Made by a program: the position numbers and the translations under genes. From NCBI RefSeq assembly GCF_003860125.1, contig NZ_RQYL01000008.1, positions 35,058-99,057 of the forward strand: a stretch of 64,000 nt of DNA, given 5' to 3'. Source of the stretch: Fretibacterium sp. OH1220_COT-178. Lineage in GTDB: Bacteria; Synergistota; Synergistia; Synergistales; Aminobacteriaceae. Numbering within the stretch: the first letter of the stretch is position 1; the number at the start of each line of letters is the position of its first letter. Shown here in pieces: positions 10,401-17,824 of this stretch. Under the pieces are notes generated by a model that ran no database searches, was not told the origin of the DNA, and saw only the letters and a program-made list of their open reading frames with translations.

Positions 10401-10575
10401 AATCCCTGTCCCCCGGGACCGGCGCTCCCCAGTCCCATGGACCGCGGCTTTTGGATGACGGCGCTTCTGCGGTTTCTGCAGGGGCCGCCCCAAAGGATGA
10501 GCTTGAAAAGAACAAAACAAGGGTAAAAGTAAGGAGGGTCAAGAGGAGAGATAGCGTCCTTCTCGGTGCCTTCAT
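7444..10575 (-). CDS. Large secreted clostripain-family (C11) cysteine peptidase
   Basis: This is a 1043-residue protein with a signal peptide (residues 1-30). The C11/clostripain core begins with DWTILVYLDGDNNLEEW near residue 59. The catalytic dyad is visible as His170 in LVLWNHGMGW and Cys222 in LLTFDMC. Clostripains are secreted, often autoprocessed proteases that cut after basic residues. A large C-terminal region of unknown fold follows. It ends in two lipocalin-like beta modules (one beginning GYLEGEWSGDDGSTL, the last GVWGAFVNGQQLVM) joined by a proline/glutamine-rich linker. The start at 10575 is chosen for GGAGG 9 bases upstream; the open frame extends 18 codons further without support. 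The upstream region has a promoter with a poly-G spacer, so expression may be phase-variable. Confidence 0.9.
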   Translation of the reverse strand: MKAPRRTLSLLLTLLTFTLVLFFSSSSFGAAPAETAEAPSSKSRGPWDWGAPVPGDRDWTILVYLDGDNNLEEWALTDLKEMEQGLPEGGKVEVVVLLDRAKGYSDEMGDWTGTRAYRVKRSTRKDAIGSELIADCGERNMGAPETLEAFVQAAVRKFPARRTALVLWNHGMGWISMASDEDAPGAVDGVDALTLSGLRGVLSRVAPSLPGGKLDLLTFDMCLMAQLEVAAACAPFARYMVAGATILPSVGMDYLAALPLFTQGLDTGEIARRMVGAGCKGFLKIHWDTASLTAFDLSKADALISACAKFAGKLGTLAPKAWSDVTRTLFYAMNYIGPGDYREKGDAVSSVDLMDWLRRLSAMPCGTDLKGEIAAVEKAVSPLILATESGPSIPLSRGLSLYAPLRADNVRPGYEETDFDRAVGWSKALAAVYAMQKKEGMDPPKIVSVELGSPVPKQGVGTPRRGADYAIEPSSEFVPLSGTAFSGMTRSYLKATLEGKNILWGYCGFAFSRERDGEYVQSLSQLLPAENINPDEETTDIGTPVFRDGRNELLYQLAGLLHYFSNGESRSLVQVDAVDVSNPKLITVSGLYSSPGLGKDIPVQIGVESDFGSIVSMAGVVTDAGGKMTVVAITPKPQDVFRPLLNKIADGKLVQVVGDPIEWKDGLSVVVEPVPAGSWMRVLVQAESLGGEGDIHIAPPVRAAENPMVTPYLKVTQERGYEHFLGRYAAVGIVPSRTGTNSLLAPNGAVLEIEQASGREMAFAATLSAFGSDPVHLRLLVQPEGLPIVRSVVPGEGGALTLVKSDFALLVPEEGRYSWRMIDCASGSHIQLIPLDDLWFPAGYLEGEWSGDDGSTLTFRGGQAGYAPAGGALRQGSFTLSDNRVTLTPSDGQPLVLFTAYNPETKALVVTFADTETATVYNRQAGSPPHPQPPHPDPSQPQYPSQSVPPQPQVPPQGATLDGVWGAFVNGQQLVMQIQGNQYGVWVNGMPSEAGVFQIQGNRMYGQTNTGAAFSNLFQWDPSGMAFAITAPNGFTIVYQRMQ

Positions 10576-10636
10576 GACGTACACCTCCAACTCGATCGGC
10601 AGAATGACGATGACGGAAAAATTCGACATTTTCCTA

Positions 10637-10663
10637 AGAATACCCCCCCCCCCACATTGTCAA
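10637..10663 (-). promoter_or_regulatory. Promoter with poly-G spacer, candidate phase-variable switch
   Basis: On the minus strand TTGACA (10663-10658) is followed by ATGT, a run of 11 G (10653-10643), and TATTCT (10642-10637), giving a 15-base spacer. The element lies about 60 bases upstream of the clostripain start. Homopolymer spacers of this kind, as in meningococcal porA, change promoter strength when the tract gains or loses bases. Confidence 0.6.
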
Positions 10664-10784
10664 GAAGTTTTCGGGAGCGGTGTCGTCGTTCAGTGATCCT
10701 GCCCCCCCCGATCCCCCGCGCACGAGGAGGCCCCAAAGCGGCGGTAACGAGAACGAGTTCTGCAGACGTTTGGGTATCGGCGTT

Positions 10785-11954
10785 CTACCTTTCTTCCCAG
10801 CTCAGAATATAACTCAGGTAGACCTCCGCCACGTCGACCACGGCGTCGAGAGCGATCCGTTCGTTGGTCAGGCAGGTATAGACATCCTCTCCAGGTCCGT
10901 AGAACAGGAAAGGGACTCCCAGAGCCGGAACCAGCACGCAGGCGTCGGTCAGATAGTAAAGCCCCGTACGTTCCGTGGCACGCCCCATCGATCTCAGCAC
11001 GGCCTCGAACCGACGCACCATGGGGGCGGAGGCTTCCATCCCCACCGAAGGGCGGCTGTTTCTGAGGCGCAGCTCGATCGACAGTCCCGGAGTCGCCCGC
11101 ATCCTCTCTTCGGCGAGCTCTCGGATCGTCTGCAGGATCTCTTCGTTGTCCTGGTCGGGCAGCAGGCGGATGTCCAGCGTGGCTGTTGCGGCATCGGGGA
11201 TCAAGTTGACCTGAAGCCCGCCGTTCAGCCCCGTCAGAGTGCAGGTGGCTTTGCCGAAGAGGGGGTGTTCGCTGCGCCCTGTGTCCGCGATGCGCGGCCG
11301 AAGGAGTTCGTAAAAGCGGATCAGCTCCTCCACGGCGTTGACCCCCAGCTCGCTGCGGCAGGCGTAGCAGGATCGCCCTTCCGCCTCGACCTCCAGCCAG
11401 ATCCCACCTCTCTGGGCGATACCGATGCGCTGTTCCGTGGGCTCGGCAAAGAGGATCTCTCGAGTTCCCTCCAGAAAACCGCCCCGCGCTATGGCGGTCG
11501 AGCCCGTCATCTCGCTGGAGTCTCCGTCGGCGCAAAGGCAAAGAGCAACGTCGACAGGCGGCCGTCTCTCTGTCTCGGCGAGATAAAGCAATGCCATGAT
11601 CATCGAGGCGATCCCGCCCTTCATGTTGGCAGACCCACGACCGTAGACGCAGCCGTCCCGATAGTGGCCGCCGAAGGGAGAGTAGTCCCAGTCCGAACGC
11701 CTGAAAACCGCCTGTGTGTCGGTGTGGCCGGCCAGTGCCAATTTGCGGCTCCGATCGTGCCCTGGAAGGATCGCGACCAGGGATGCCCGATTGTCCCCGT
11801 GGTCGACGACGTTCGCCTCCAGCACGCCCGAAGGAAAGAGGGACAGGATGTAACGCACCAAGTCTTTCTCGTCCGCACAGGGGAGAAGCGTGCGCAGACG
11901 GATCAGCTGTTGAAGTATCGCGAGGGTCTTGTCCCTGTCAATCTTCGCGCTCAT
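10785..11954 (-). CDS. M20-family peptidase homologue with degenerate active site
   Basis: This is a 389-residue protein with the ArgE/DapE/ACY1 architecture: catalytic domain, a dimerisation lid (about residues 185-295), then catalytic domain again. The HxD motif is intact (His77, Asp79). Other usual metal or catalytic positions are changed. The DMKG aspartate is Asn110 (GRGSANMKGG), the first Glu of the EE pair appears as Ser147, the lid histidine is Tyr197, and the late ligand histidine is Cys361. Glu171 (AEPT) is kept. It may be a non-catalytic or repurposed protein. ATG at 11954 overlaps the stop of the upstream PucR-type regulator (ATGA), so the two are co-translated. Confidence 0.85.
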   Translation of the reverse strand: MSAKIDRDKTLAILQQLIRLRTLLPCADEKDLVRYILSLFPSGVLEANVVDHGDNRASLVAILPGHDRSRKLALAGHTDTQAVFRRSDWDYSPFGGHYRDGCVYGRGSANMKGGIASMIMALLYLAETERRPPVDVALCLCADGDSSEMTGSTAIARGGFLEGTREILFAEPTEQRIGIAQRGGIWLEVEAEGRSCYACRSELGVNAVEELIRFYELLRPRIADTGRSEHPLFGKATCTLTGLNGGLQVNLIPDAATATLDIRLLPDQDNEEILQTIRELAEERMRATPGLSIELRLRNSRPSVGMEASAPMVRRFEAVLRSMGRATERTGLYYLTDACVLVPALGVPFLFYGPGEDVYTCLTNERIALDAVVDVAEVYLSYILSWEER

Positions 11955-13060
11955 GGGGAGTCCGATCTCCTTTCGGTTTCATTCCGTCCCTCGTAGATGG
12001 CGTGCAGCCGCAGCGCCAGGGCGATGTTGAAACGCACGGCCGAGGACTTCAGGTCCATGCCCAGCAGCTCTTTCAGCTTCGAACAACGGTATTTCACCGT
12101 GTTGATGTGAAACGACAGACGCTTCGCCGTCGCCCGCAGGTTCCAGTTCTGCTCGTCCAGGCAGGCGAGTGTCTGAAGAAGGTCCATGTTGTGCCCCTCG
12201 TCGTAGTCCGCCACGCGCCTCAGGCAGGCATCATGCAATGCGCGCCCCTCTTCCGTCTCGGCGACGAGCCCCAGGACGCGCAACTCCCCCAATTCGCTCC
12301 AGACCAGAAGATTGTCCCTGTTTCCGTTCAGTCGACGCAGGAGAAGCGCACGTTGAGCCTCCTCCATGCTGAGGCGGAGGTCCATAGGGGACTGTACAAG
12401 GCTTCCGACCCCAATGAAGGGCCGTTCTTCGGAGACGCGCTGCAGAAAAAGGCTGGCCATACTGTCCAGGTTGCCGCGCAGCGCGCCCAATCCCATGCCG
12501 CGGCTGGGAAAAAGGGCACACAACAGCTGTCCGGAGCGGTGTGTGTGGAGAAATGTGGGGAAGAAGGTTCTGACGATGTCCTCTTTGCAGCCGGGGCGGC
12601 TCGTTTCGTCCTCGGGGGACGGAGAAAGAAATTCGATGGCGAGAGCGAGACAAGGGAGATCTCCGGAAAGCCCCAGGAGTTTCAGCCGATCGTCCGCCTC
12701 CATGCGGTCGATCGTTTTCTCCGAGAGGAGATCCGACATCAGATCTTCCCGGAAGGCCTGTTCTTTCTTTTGACGTGCGATCTCCCGGCGCACCGCCAAA
12801 CGGATTCCCAGGAGCGCCGCACCGATCAGGGAATCATCGGCCGTTCTTTCGTCGACTTTGGGTTCCAGGACCAGATAGCCCCAAATCTGCTTGTCCTCCT
12901 CGACGGGATACAGGGCGAAGAGTCGCCGCAGCTCCTCCAGAGGGAAGGAGCGAACACACTCGTTGAAGGAGCCGTCGGCCGAGCCCGTATGGGTACGTGT
13001 GCTGATCATGTCTCTATAGGCTATATTGCGTCTCAGGCGTTGCGACAGGTCTTTCAGCAA
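11951..13060 (-). CDS. PucR/CdaR-type transcriptional regulator
   Basis: This is a 369-residue regulator. The last 60 residues contain the PucR C-terminal helix-turn-helix (NWNLRATAKRLSFHINTVKY, then RCSKLKELLGMDL). The middle has a GGDEF-like degenerate domain typical of CdaR/PucR proteins, and the N-terminus has the GYLVLEP sensor-like region. The first usable start codon is TTG at 13060. The frame stays open for about 50 codons upstream, and the untranslated extension reads like family sequence (ELSEEIRTYAIDLLEKRDIP), so the true N-terminus is uncertain. It overlaps the M20 gene and diverges from the glutamine-synthetase-family gene. Regulation of both arms by this protein is a reasonable inference. 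Confidence 0.85.
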   Translation of the reverse strand: MLKDLSQRLRRNIAYRDMISTRTHTGSADGSFNECVRSFPLEELRRLFALYPVEEDKQIWGYLVLEPKVDERTADDSLIGAALLGIRLAVRREIARQKKEQAFREDLMSDLLSEKTIDRMEADDRLKLLGLSGDLPCLALAIEFLSPSPEDETSRPGCKEDIVRTFFPTFLHTHRSGQLLCALFPSRGMGLGALRGNLDSMASLFLQRVSEERPFIGVGSLVQSPMDLRLSMEEAQRALLLRRLNGNRDNLLVWSELGELRVLGLVAETEEGRALHDACLRRVADYDEGHNMDLLQTLACLDEQNWNLRATAKRLSFHINTVKYRCSKLKELLGMDLKSSAVRFNIALALRLHAIYEGRNETERRSDSP

Positions 13061-13385
13061 GGACGGGATGTCCCTCTTCTCTAACAGGTCGATGGCGTAG
13101 GTCCGAATTTCCTCGGAAAGCTCCGTTTTTAAGTGAATTTTTGCCCCCCCCTTTTTGTCCGGTACAGCCTTGCGCTCCCTCTGTGTCCCTTGGATTCCGC
13201 CTCGTAAAGTTTATCGTATTTCCCTCTTTTTCCTCACAAGATCAAAACTATTTTGTCTTAATCAGCTAAATGCGTTGCACATTTTTGTCGCTTTACCATC
13301 AGGATAAAAACTCAAGAAAGAGTAGGCTGAATTAAGAGAGAGTTTCGATCTCTTTCGATCTTATTCCGAAACGGGGGGACGAGAA
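13061..13385. other. Divergent intergenic control region
   Basis: About 325 bases separate the PucR-type regulator from the glutamine-synthetase-family gene. The centre (13200-13340) is AT-rich compared with its surroundings and should hold both promoters, but no strong -35/-10 pair stands out. It contains an 8-base C run at 13144-13151 and a tandem TTTCGATCT repeat near 13343. The regulator-proximal part is open in the regulator's frame and may be coding. Confidence 0.5.
13343..13361 (+). repeat. Tandem TTTCGATCT repeat, possible operator
   Basis: TTTCGATCT occurs at 13343-13351 and again at 13353-13361, a 10-base period equal to one helical turn, 25 bases before the glutamine-synthetase-family start. 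The position suits a regulator binding site, perhaps for the divergently encoded PucR-type protein. This is inference. Confidence 0.35.
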
Positions 13386-14736
13386 GTGATTTTGAGGCGA
13401 TACGAAAGGGGCGTGGAGTTCGACTTTTTGGATCTCCTGTCGGTCGATCTGGATGGGGGCCTGCGCAGTGTGACAATGCCGAGGAGTTTTATACAAGGTG
13501 AGGACTTCGGCCGGAAGATAGGTTTCGATGGTTCCAACTACGGCTATGCCAAGGTCAGCGACTCGGATATGCTGACCATCCCCGACGCGGATACGGGCCT
13601 TCCTGGAGGAGCGGGAAGGCTTCCAAATATTGCGCATGTTCGACGATGTCCAAAACGCCGACGGGGCACTCTTCGATCAGTATCCCCGAAACGTCGTCCG
13701 AAAAACGCAGGAGCTCCTGCGTTCCAAGGGCATCGCGGATTCGGCCAAGGTGCTTGTCGAACTGGAGTTCTATGTATTCGATTCCGTGGAATATGGTTGC
13801 GGTACGACGGATTCCTTTTATCGTGTGGCCTCAGCGGAGGGGCTCGGGGATGCGTTTGAACGTCAGTCCCATTTCGGAAAACACCAGGACTATCACAGGC
13901 TTCCGCCCGAGGATCGCTACGCGGATTTCCGCAACGCGGCCGTCCGCTTGATGGAGGATGTCGGAATCGCCGTCAAATACCATCATCACGAGGTCGGCGC
14001 TTCTCAGTTGGAGATCGAGCTGGATTTTATGGATCTCCTCAAGGCGGCGGACGGCGTATGTCTGGCGAAGTGGATTCTGAAGGCCGTAGCGGACAAGATG
14101 GGTCTGAAGGTCACTTTGATGCCCAAGCCGCTCTATGAGATGCCGGGCAACGGCATGCACGTCCATCAGTTTCTCGAAAAGGGCGGGCGATCCATTTTTC
14201 TGGGGGACGAGCTCCACGGATTGTCCCGTTCGGGGCTGGCCTACATCGCGGGTTTGCTGGAACACAGCATTACGGGGAGCCTGATGGCCTTCACGAATCC
14301 GAGCACCAACAGCTTCCGCAGATTGGTTCCGGGCTATGAGGTCCCGATTGCCGCGACCTTTGCCAAGGGATCCCGAACGGCTGCGGTACGCATTCCGAGT
14401 TATCTTGCCCGGGACGAGGTCCGCATGGAGTATCGGACCGGCGACGCTTCGGCGAATATTTATTTTATGCTCGCCGCTATGGTGCTTGCGGGGCTGGATG
14501 GGATCGAGCGCAATCTGGATCCCATCGCCATGGGATTCGGAAATCCGAATCCCGAGACCGCTCAGGTCTTTCCCCTCAACCTCCATGCCGTGATGGAGGG
14601 GTTGGAGAAGGACAACGCGTACCTTGCGCCCGCATTTCCGAAAAAGCTGATGGAACTCTGGATTCGTAAGAAGAACGATGAAGCGACTCATGTCTACAAC
14701 GCGCCGGTACCGCAGGAGTACGAGCTTTATTTTTGA
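13386..14736 (+). pseudogene. Glutamine synthetase-family gene with single-base frameshift
   Basis: Two overlapping frames together encode a complete GlnA-family protein. The first frame (GTG at 13386) gives the beta-grasp domain with IGFDGSNYGYAKVSDSDM and LTIPDADT. The second frame gives the catalytic barrel with GNGMHVHQF, AFTNPSTNSFRRLVPGYE and RTAAVRIPSYL, ending at 14736. Dropping one G of the GGG at 13595-13597 joins them as PDADT-AFLEEREGF, exactly where the family continues. The gene is therefore either broken by a +1 insertion or affected by a sequence error. Related ligases glutamylate ammonia, polyamines or other amines. It is followed by a ureohydrolase and a symporter, suggesting an amine or guanidino substrate. 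Confidence 0.8.
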
Positions 14737-14754
14737 AGAAGGGGGAATCTTTCG

Positions 14755-15735
14755 ATGAACGATTTCGAGCGGCCCGTGAGCTACGAGAAGCGGAGGACGA
14801 TTCCGGAGGTCTACAGCGGCGTCCCGACTTTCCTGGGGGTTCCGAGGATAACGTCCGGGGAGATCGACGGACAGGACGTCGTGATCGTCGGCGCTCCGTG
14901 GGAGGGCATCTGTACCACGGGGACGTATACGGGGGCAGAATTGGGCACCAAGAGCATCCGTTCCGTATCCTTGCGTTACGGAGGCTACCTGCCCGAGTTC
15001 GACTACGATTTTTTCGATGACCTCAAGGTCGGCGATTTCGGAGACTCCCCTTCGTTCAATGGGGACATCGAACGGACTTTCGAGGAGATCGAGGCAAAGC
15101 TGGGCGAGGTCTACTCCAGAGGCAAGAAGACCGTTTGCTTTGGAGGGGACCACTCCATCTCGATCCCCACTCTGCGGGCTCTGGCCAGGCTGGGCAAGCG
15201 GATCGGAGTCGTCCACTTCGACGCTCACCTGGACAACCTCTTCGCTTTTCACGGAACGGAGAAGAATGCCCGTTGTACGCCCTTCCACCGCGCCTACGAG
15301 ATCCCGGAGGTCGTGTCCGTCGTCCATGTGGGGATCCGCGGTCCGCGGAATCATCCCAGTGGAATGAAGGCCGCTGCAGACCATGGAGCTCGGGTCGTTA
15401 CGGCTCCCGAACTGCATCGCAGGGGCTGGGAGGACGTGGTTCGGGAGGTGAAGGAGCGCGTATGGGGAGCAGCGGAACTGGTCTACGTGTCGATATGCAG
15501 CGATGCACTGGACGTATCCTCCAATCCCGGCGGTCCGGCGGACTTCGGAGGACTGACCTCCCATCAGCTGTTGCAGATGGTTCACAGCTTTGCCTCCGAG
15601 GGGATTGCGGCCTTCGATTTCGTGGAGGTCTACCCTCCGCAGGACCTGAACGGCATCTCCAGCCACGCGGCCGCATGGGCCGCGATTTACGCGATGAACG
15701 GCATGGGGATGGCGAAGCGAAATGCCCGTCGCTGA
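14755..15735 (+). CDS. Arginase/agmatinase-family ureohydrolase, atypical metal site
   Basis: This is a 326-residue protein of the ureohydrolase fold. Manganese-ligand motifs are visible: GGDHS (His133) and DAHLD (Asp156, His158, Asp160). The third motif, normally SIDxDxxDP, reads SICSDALDV, so one bridging aspartate is Cys248 while Asp250 remains. Family members hydrolyse guanidino compounds such as agmatine, guanidinobutyrate or formiminoglutamate, releasing urea or formamide. ATG at 14755 has AAGGGGGAA upstream, 18 bases after the glutamine-synthetase-family stop. The neighbours suggest a guanidino- or amide-compound pathway. With the altered motif, activity and metal use are uncertain. 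Confidence 0.85.
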   Translation: MNDFERPVSYEKRRTIPEVYSGVPTFLGVPRITSGEIDGQDVVIVGAPWEGICTTGTYTGAELGTKSIRSVSLRYGGYLPEFDYDFFDDLKVGDFGDSPSFNGDIERTFEEIEAKLGEVYSRGKKTVCFGGDHSISIPTLRALARLGKRIGVVHFDAHLDNLFAFHGTEKNARCTPFHRAYEIPEVVSVVHVGIRGPRNHPSGMKAAADHGARVVTAPELHRRGWEDVVREVKERVWGAAELVYVSICSDALDVSSNPGGPADFGGLTSHQLLQMVHSFASEGIAAFDFVEVYPPQDLNGISSHAAAWAAIYAMNGMGMAKRNARR

Positions 15736-15831
15736 ACGGGGCGAGAGGAAGAAAAGCGTTTCTTATGGCGTGTTTCCGGCCGAGGCGTTTTTGATTCGAT
15801 TGCACCGAAAAGGAAAAGAGGGGGGAATACG

Positions 15832-17325
15832 ATGCAGTACGTCAATGCGGGGTCTCAATTTGTCGTCATCATGGTCCTGTACGTGGCTTTTCTGATTGGT
15901 TTCGGCTTCTGGCAGGGGCGCAAAGTGAAGAGCTCCGAGGACTATTCCATAGCTGGAAGATCGCTTCCAGGCTGGGTTGCGGCCCTATCCGAACGGGCTA
16001 CGGCGGAGTCCTCCTGGTGCCTTTTGGGCCTGCCCGGCGTGGTCTACGCGGCGGGACTCTCGGGGACCTGGACGGCCATCGGGAGCTTCCTGGGTGTTGT
16101 CCTCTCCTGGCTGCTGATCGCCCGTCCTCTGAGGAAGGACGCGGAGCGCTGCCGAGCCGTCACCTTCACGGACTACCTGAGTAAGCGCTTCGGGGCCATG
16201 GGGACCTGGATCAAGGTGTTCAGCAGCTGTGCCATCGTATTCTTCTTTTTCTTCTATGTCGGGGCGCAGCTGATCGGCGGCGCGAAGACCTTCTATACCG
16301 TGTTCGGCATCCCCCTCAACCTGGGCATGTTGCTGACCTTCGCCATCGTCATCCCCTATACCATGTACGGAGGGTTCGGCAGCGTGGTCTATACCGACTG
16401 CGTTCAGGCCCTGGTGATGTTGGGCGCCCTCTTCCTGGCCCCCGTCTTCGGGGTCTGGTACATCCACACCCACCCGGAGGTCTGGGCTTCCTCGATCTCC
16501 GAGGCCCTGGCGCGTTCCGCACCCAGCTACAGCAGCTGGACCGGCGGAGCGGTGGGATTCTTCGCCGGAGCGACAGTGGTGATCGGTGAAGGTTCGTGGT
16601 TTTTTGGTTTCCTCGGAGGCCTGCCGCAGCTGGCTACTCGTTTCATGGCGATACGGGACGATCGCGAGGCCTGCCTGGCGCGCAACGTGGGCATCCTCTG
16701 GAGCGCGTGTGCCTACATCGGAGCGCCCCTCATCGGTCTGGTGGGCATCGCCGTCTTTGGCCCCACGGGACTCTCCGATCAGGAGATGGTGACGCCGTCG
16801 CTGATGCTGAGGCTTTTTCATCCCATGCTGGCATCGCTGTTTCTGACCGGGGCCATCGCCGCCATGCTCTCCACGGCGGACTCCCTGCTGGTGCTGGCCT
16901 CGACGGAGCTGGCGGACAACGTCATCGTCCCGAGATTGCAGCGTACCCGGGAAGTTTCTCAGGAGAGGATGCTCCGGATCTCACGCCTCACCACGGGGGC
17001 CGTGGCCTGCGTTGCGCTCCTGGCGGCTTACGTCGTGCCGAGCAAGCTCATCAATACGGTGGTGGGGTATGCCTGGGCCGGAATCGGATGCACGTTCTCC
17101 GTCATCGTGCTGGGAGCGATCTTCTCCAGACGCTTCAATTCCAAGGCGGCCTTCGCGACCATGGTTGTCGGCGTGTTCTTTACGATATATTGGAATTTGA
17201 TGGGCTACGAGTCGACGATCATGACGGCGCGGACCATGACGTTCGTGGTTTGCTGCGTTGTGGCGTTCGTCGTATCGCTTCTGACGGAGCCCGATCCTGT
17301 TTCGGAGGTTACGAAGATCGGATAG
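15832..17325 (+). CDS. Sodium:solute symporter family transporter
   Basis: This is a 497-residue membrane protein with about 13 transmembrane segments and the SSS/PutP signature, including GRSLPGWVAALSERATAESS near residue 42 and the conserved TGAIAAMLSTADSLL region near residue 340. Such proteins import proline, pantothenate, sugars or other solutes with sodium. ATG at 15832 follows AGAGGGGGG. It is the last gene of the plus-strand arm after the ureohydrolase and probably imports that pathway's substrate. The exact substrate cannot be read from sequence. Confidence 0.9.
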   Translation: MQYVNAGSQFVVIMVLYVAFLIGFGFWQGRKVKSSEDYSIAGRSLPGWVAALSERATAESSWCLLGLPGVVYAAGLSGTWTAIGSFLGVVLSWLLIARPLRKDAERCRAVTFTDYLSKRFGAMGTWIKVFSSCAIVFFFFFYVGAQLIGGAKTFYTVFGIPLNLGMLLTFAIVIPYTMYGGFGSVVYTDCVQALVMLGALFLAPVFGVWYIHTHPEVWASSISEALARSAPSYSSWTGGAVGFFAGATVVIGEGSWFFGFLGGLPQLATRFMAIRDDREACLARNVGILWSACAYIGAPLIGLVGIAVFGPTGLSDQEMVTPSLMLRLFHPMLASLFLTGAIAAMLSTADSLLVLASTELADNVIVPRLQRTREVSQERMLRISRLTTGAVACVALLAAYVVPSKLINTVVGYAWAGIGCTFSVIVLGAIFSRRFNSKAAFATMVVGVFFTIYWNLMGYESTIMTARTMTFVVCCVVAFVVSLLTEPDPVSEVTKIG

Positions 17326-17446
17326 GGCATGACTTCGGATCGGTCCTGGGAGTCGAAATGGAGGAAGAATGCTTCCGCCGCGGCCCCCAGGACACCGAAA
17401 AATCCTTTTACTTTCGCTCTTTTCTGGAGTGGAGAGCATATAAAAC

Positions 17447-17824
17447 TCAGAGTTTTTCGGCGAGCGCTGCGGCCCGTGTCGTCCCGTCCGTGTGCCGGAT
17501 GTCACCTGCGTCCGCGGCGCAGGCGATCGGAGCGCATGTTTTGCCGGAAAACTCCTCTTTCGCGCGATGGAGTGAGTGCAGCTTGTCGATCATTGCCTTG
17601 AGCTGTGCGGAGAATCCCCACCAAGAAACCGGAGAGGCGAAGACCACGGCGTCCGCCTCCTCGACCTTGGGGGCGATCGTGTTGAAATCGTCGTCGAAAG
17701 TGCAGGCTTTGCTCGTTCTGTAGCAGAATTCATAGGCACGGCACCCCCCGATGCGGAGTTCCGCAGCGTCAAAGCGAACCACGGTGTGTCCGAGCCCCGT
17801 TGTCCAGGCCTCCATTGTCTCCAT
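17447..17824 (-). pseudogene. Truncated NADPH-dependent FMN reductase/flavodoxin-like remnant
   Basis: These 125 codons match the middle of the flavodoxin-like oxidoreductase family: a CRAYEFCYRTSKACTFDDDF cysteine segment and ADAVVFASPVSWWGFSAQLK. The N-terminal phosphate-binding loop (normally a GSPRxxGNT motif) is missing, and the C-terminal third stops early at LAEKL. The ATG at 17824 overlaps the stop of the upstream ABC ATPase gene (TGATG), so the remnant may still be translated. The missing 5' end coincides exactly with the ABC gene boundary, which suggests a deletion joined the two. Function is probably lost. Confidence 0.65.

Noticed and set aside
7456..10458. A 1000-codon open frame on the plus strand opposite the clostripain gene
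   Set aside because: It is an antisense frame kept open by high GC; it has no family motifs and no ribosome binding site, whereas the minus strand encodes a clear peptidase.
10702..10709. Second run of eight C upstream of the protease gene
   Set aside because: It is outside any recognisable promoter spacer or reading frame, so no phase-variation claim is made.
13630..14736. Treating the ATG at 13630 as the true start of a short glutamine-synthetase-like gene
   Set aside because: The missing N-terminal domain is encoded directly upstream in another frame, so a frameshift is the better reading.
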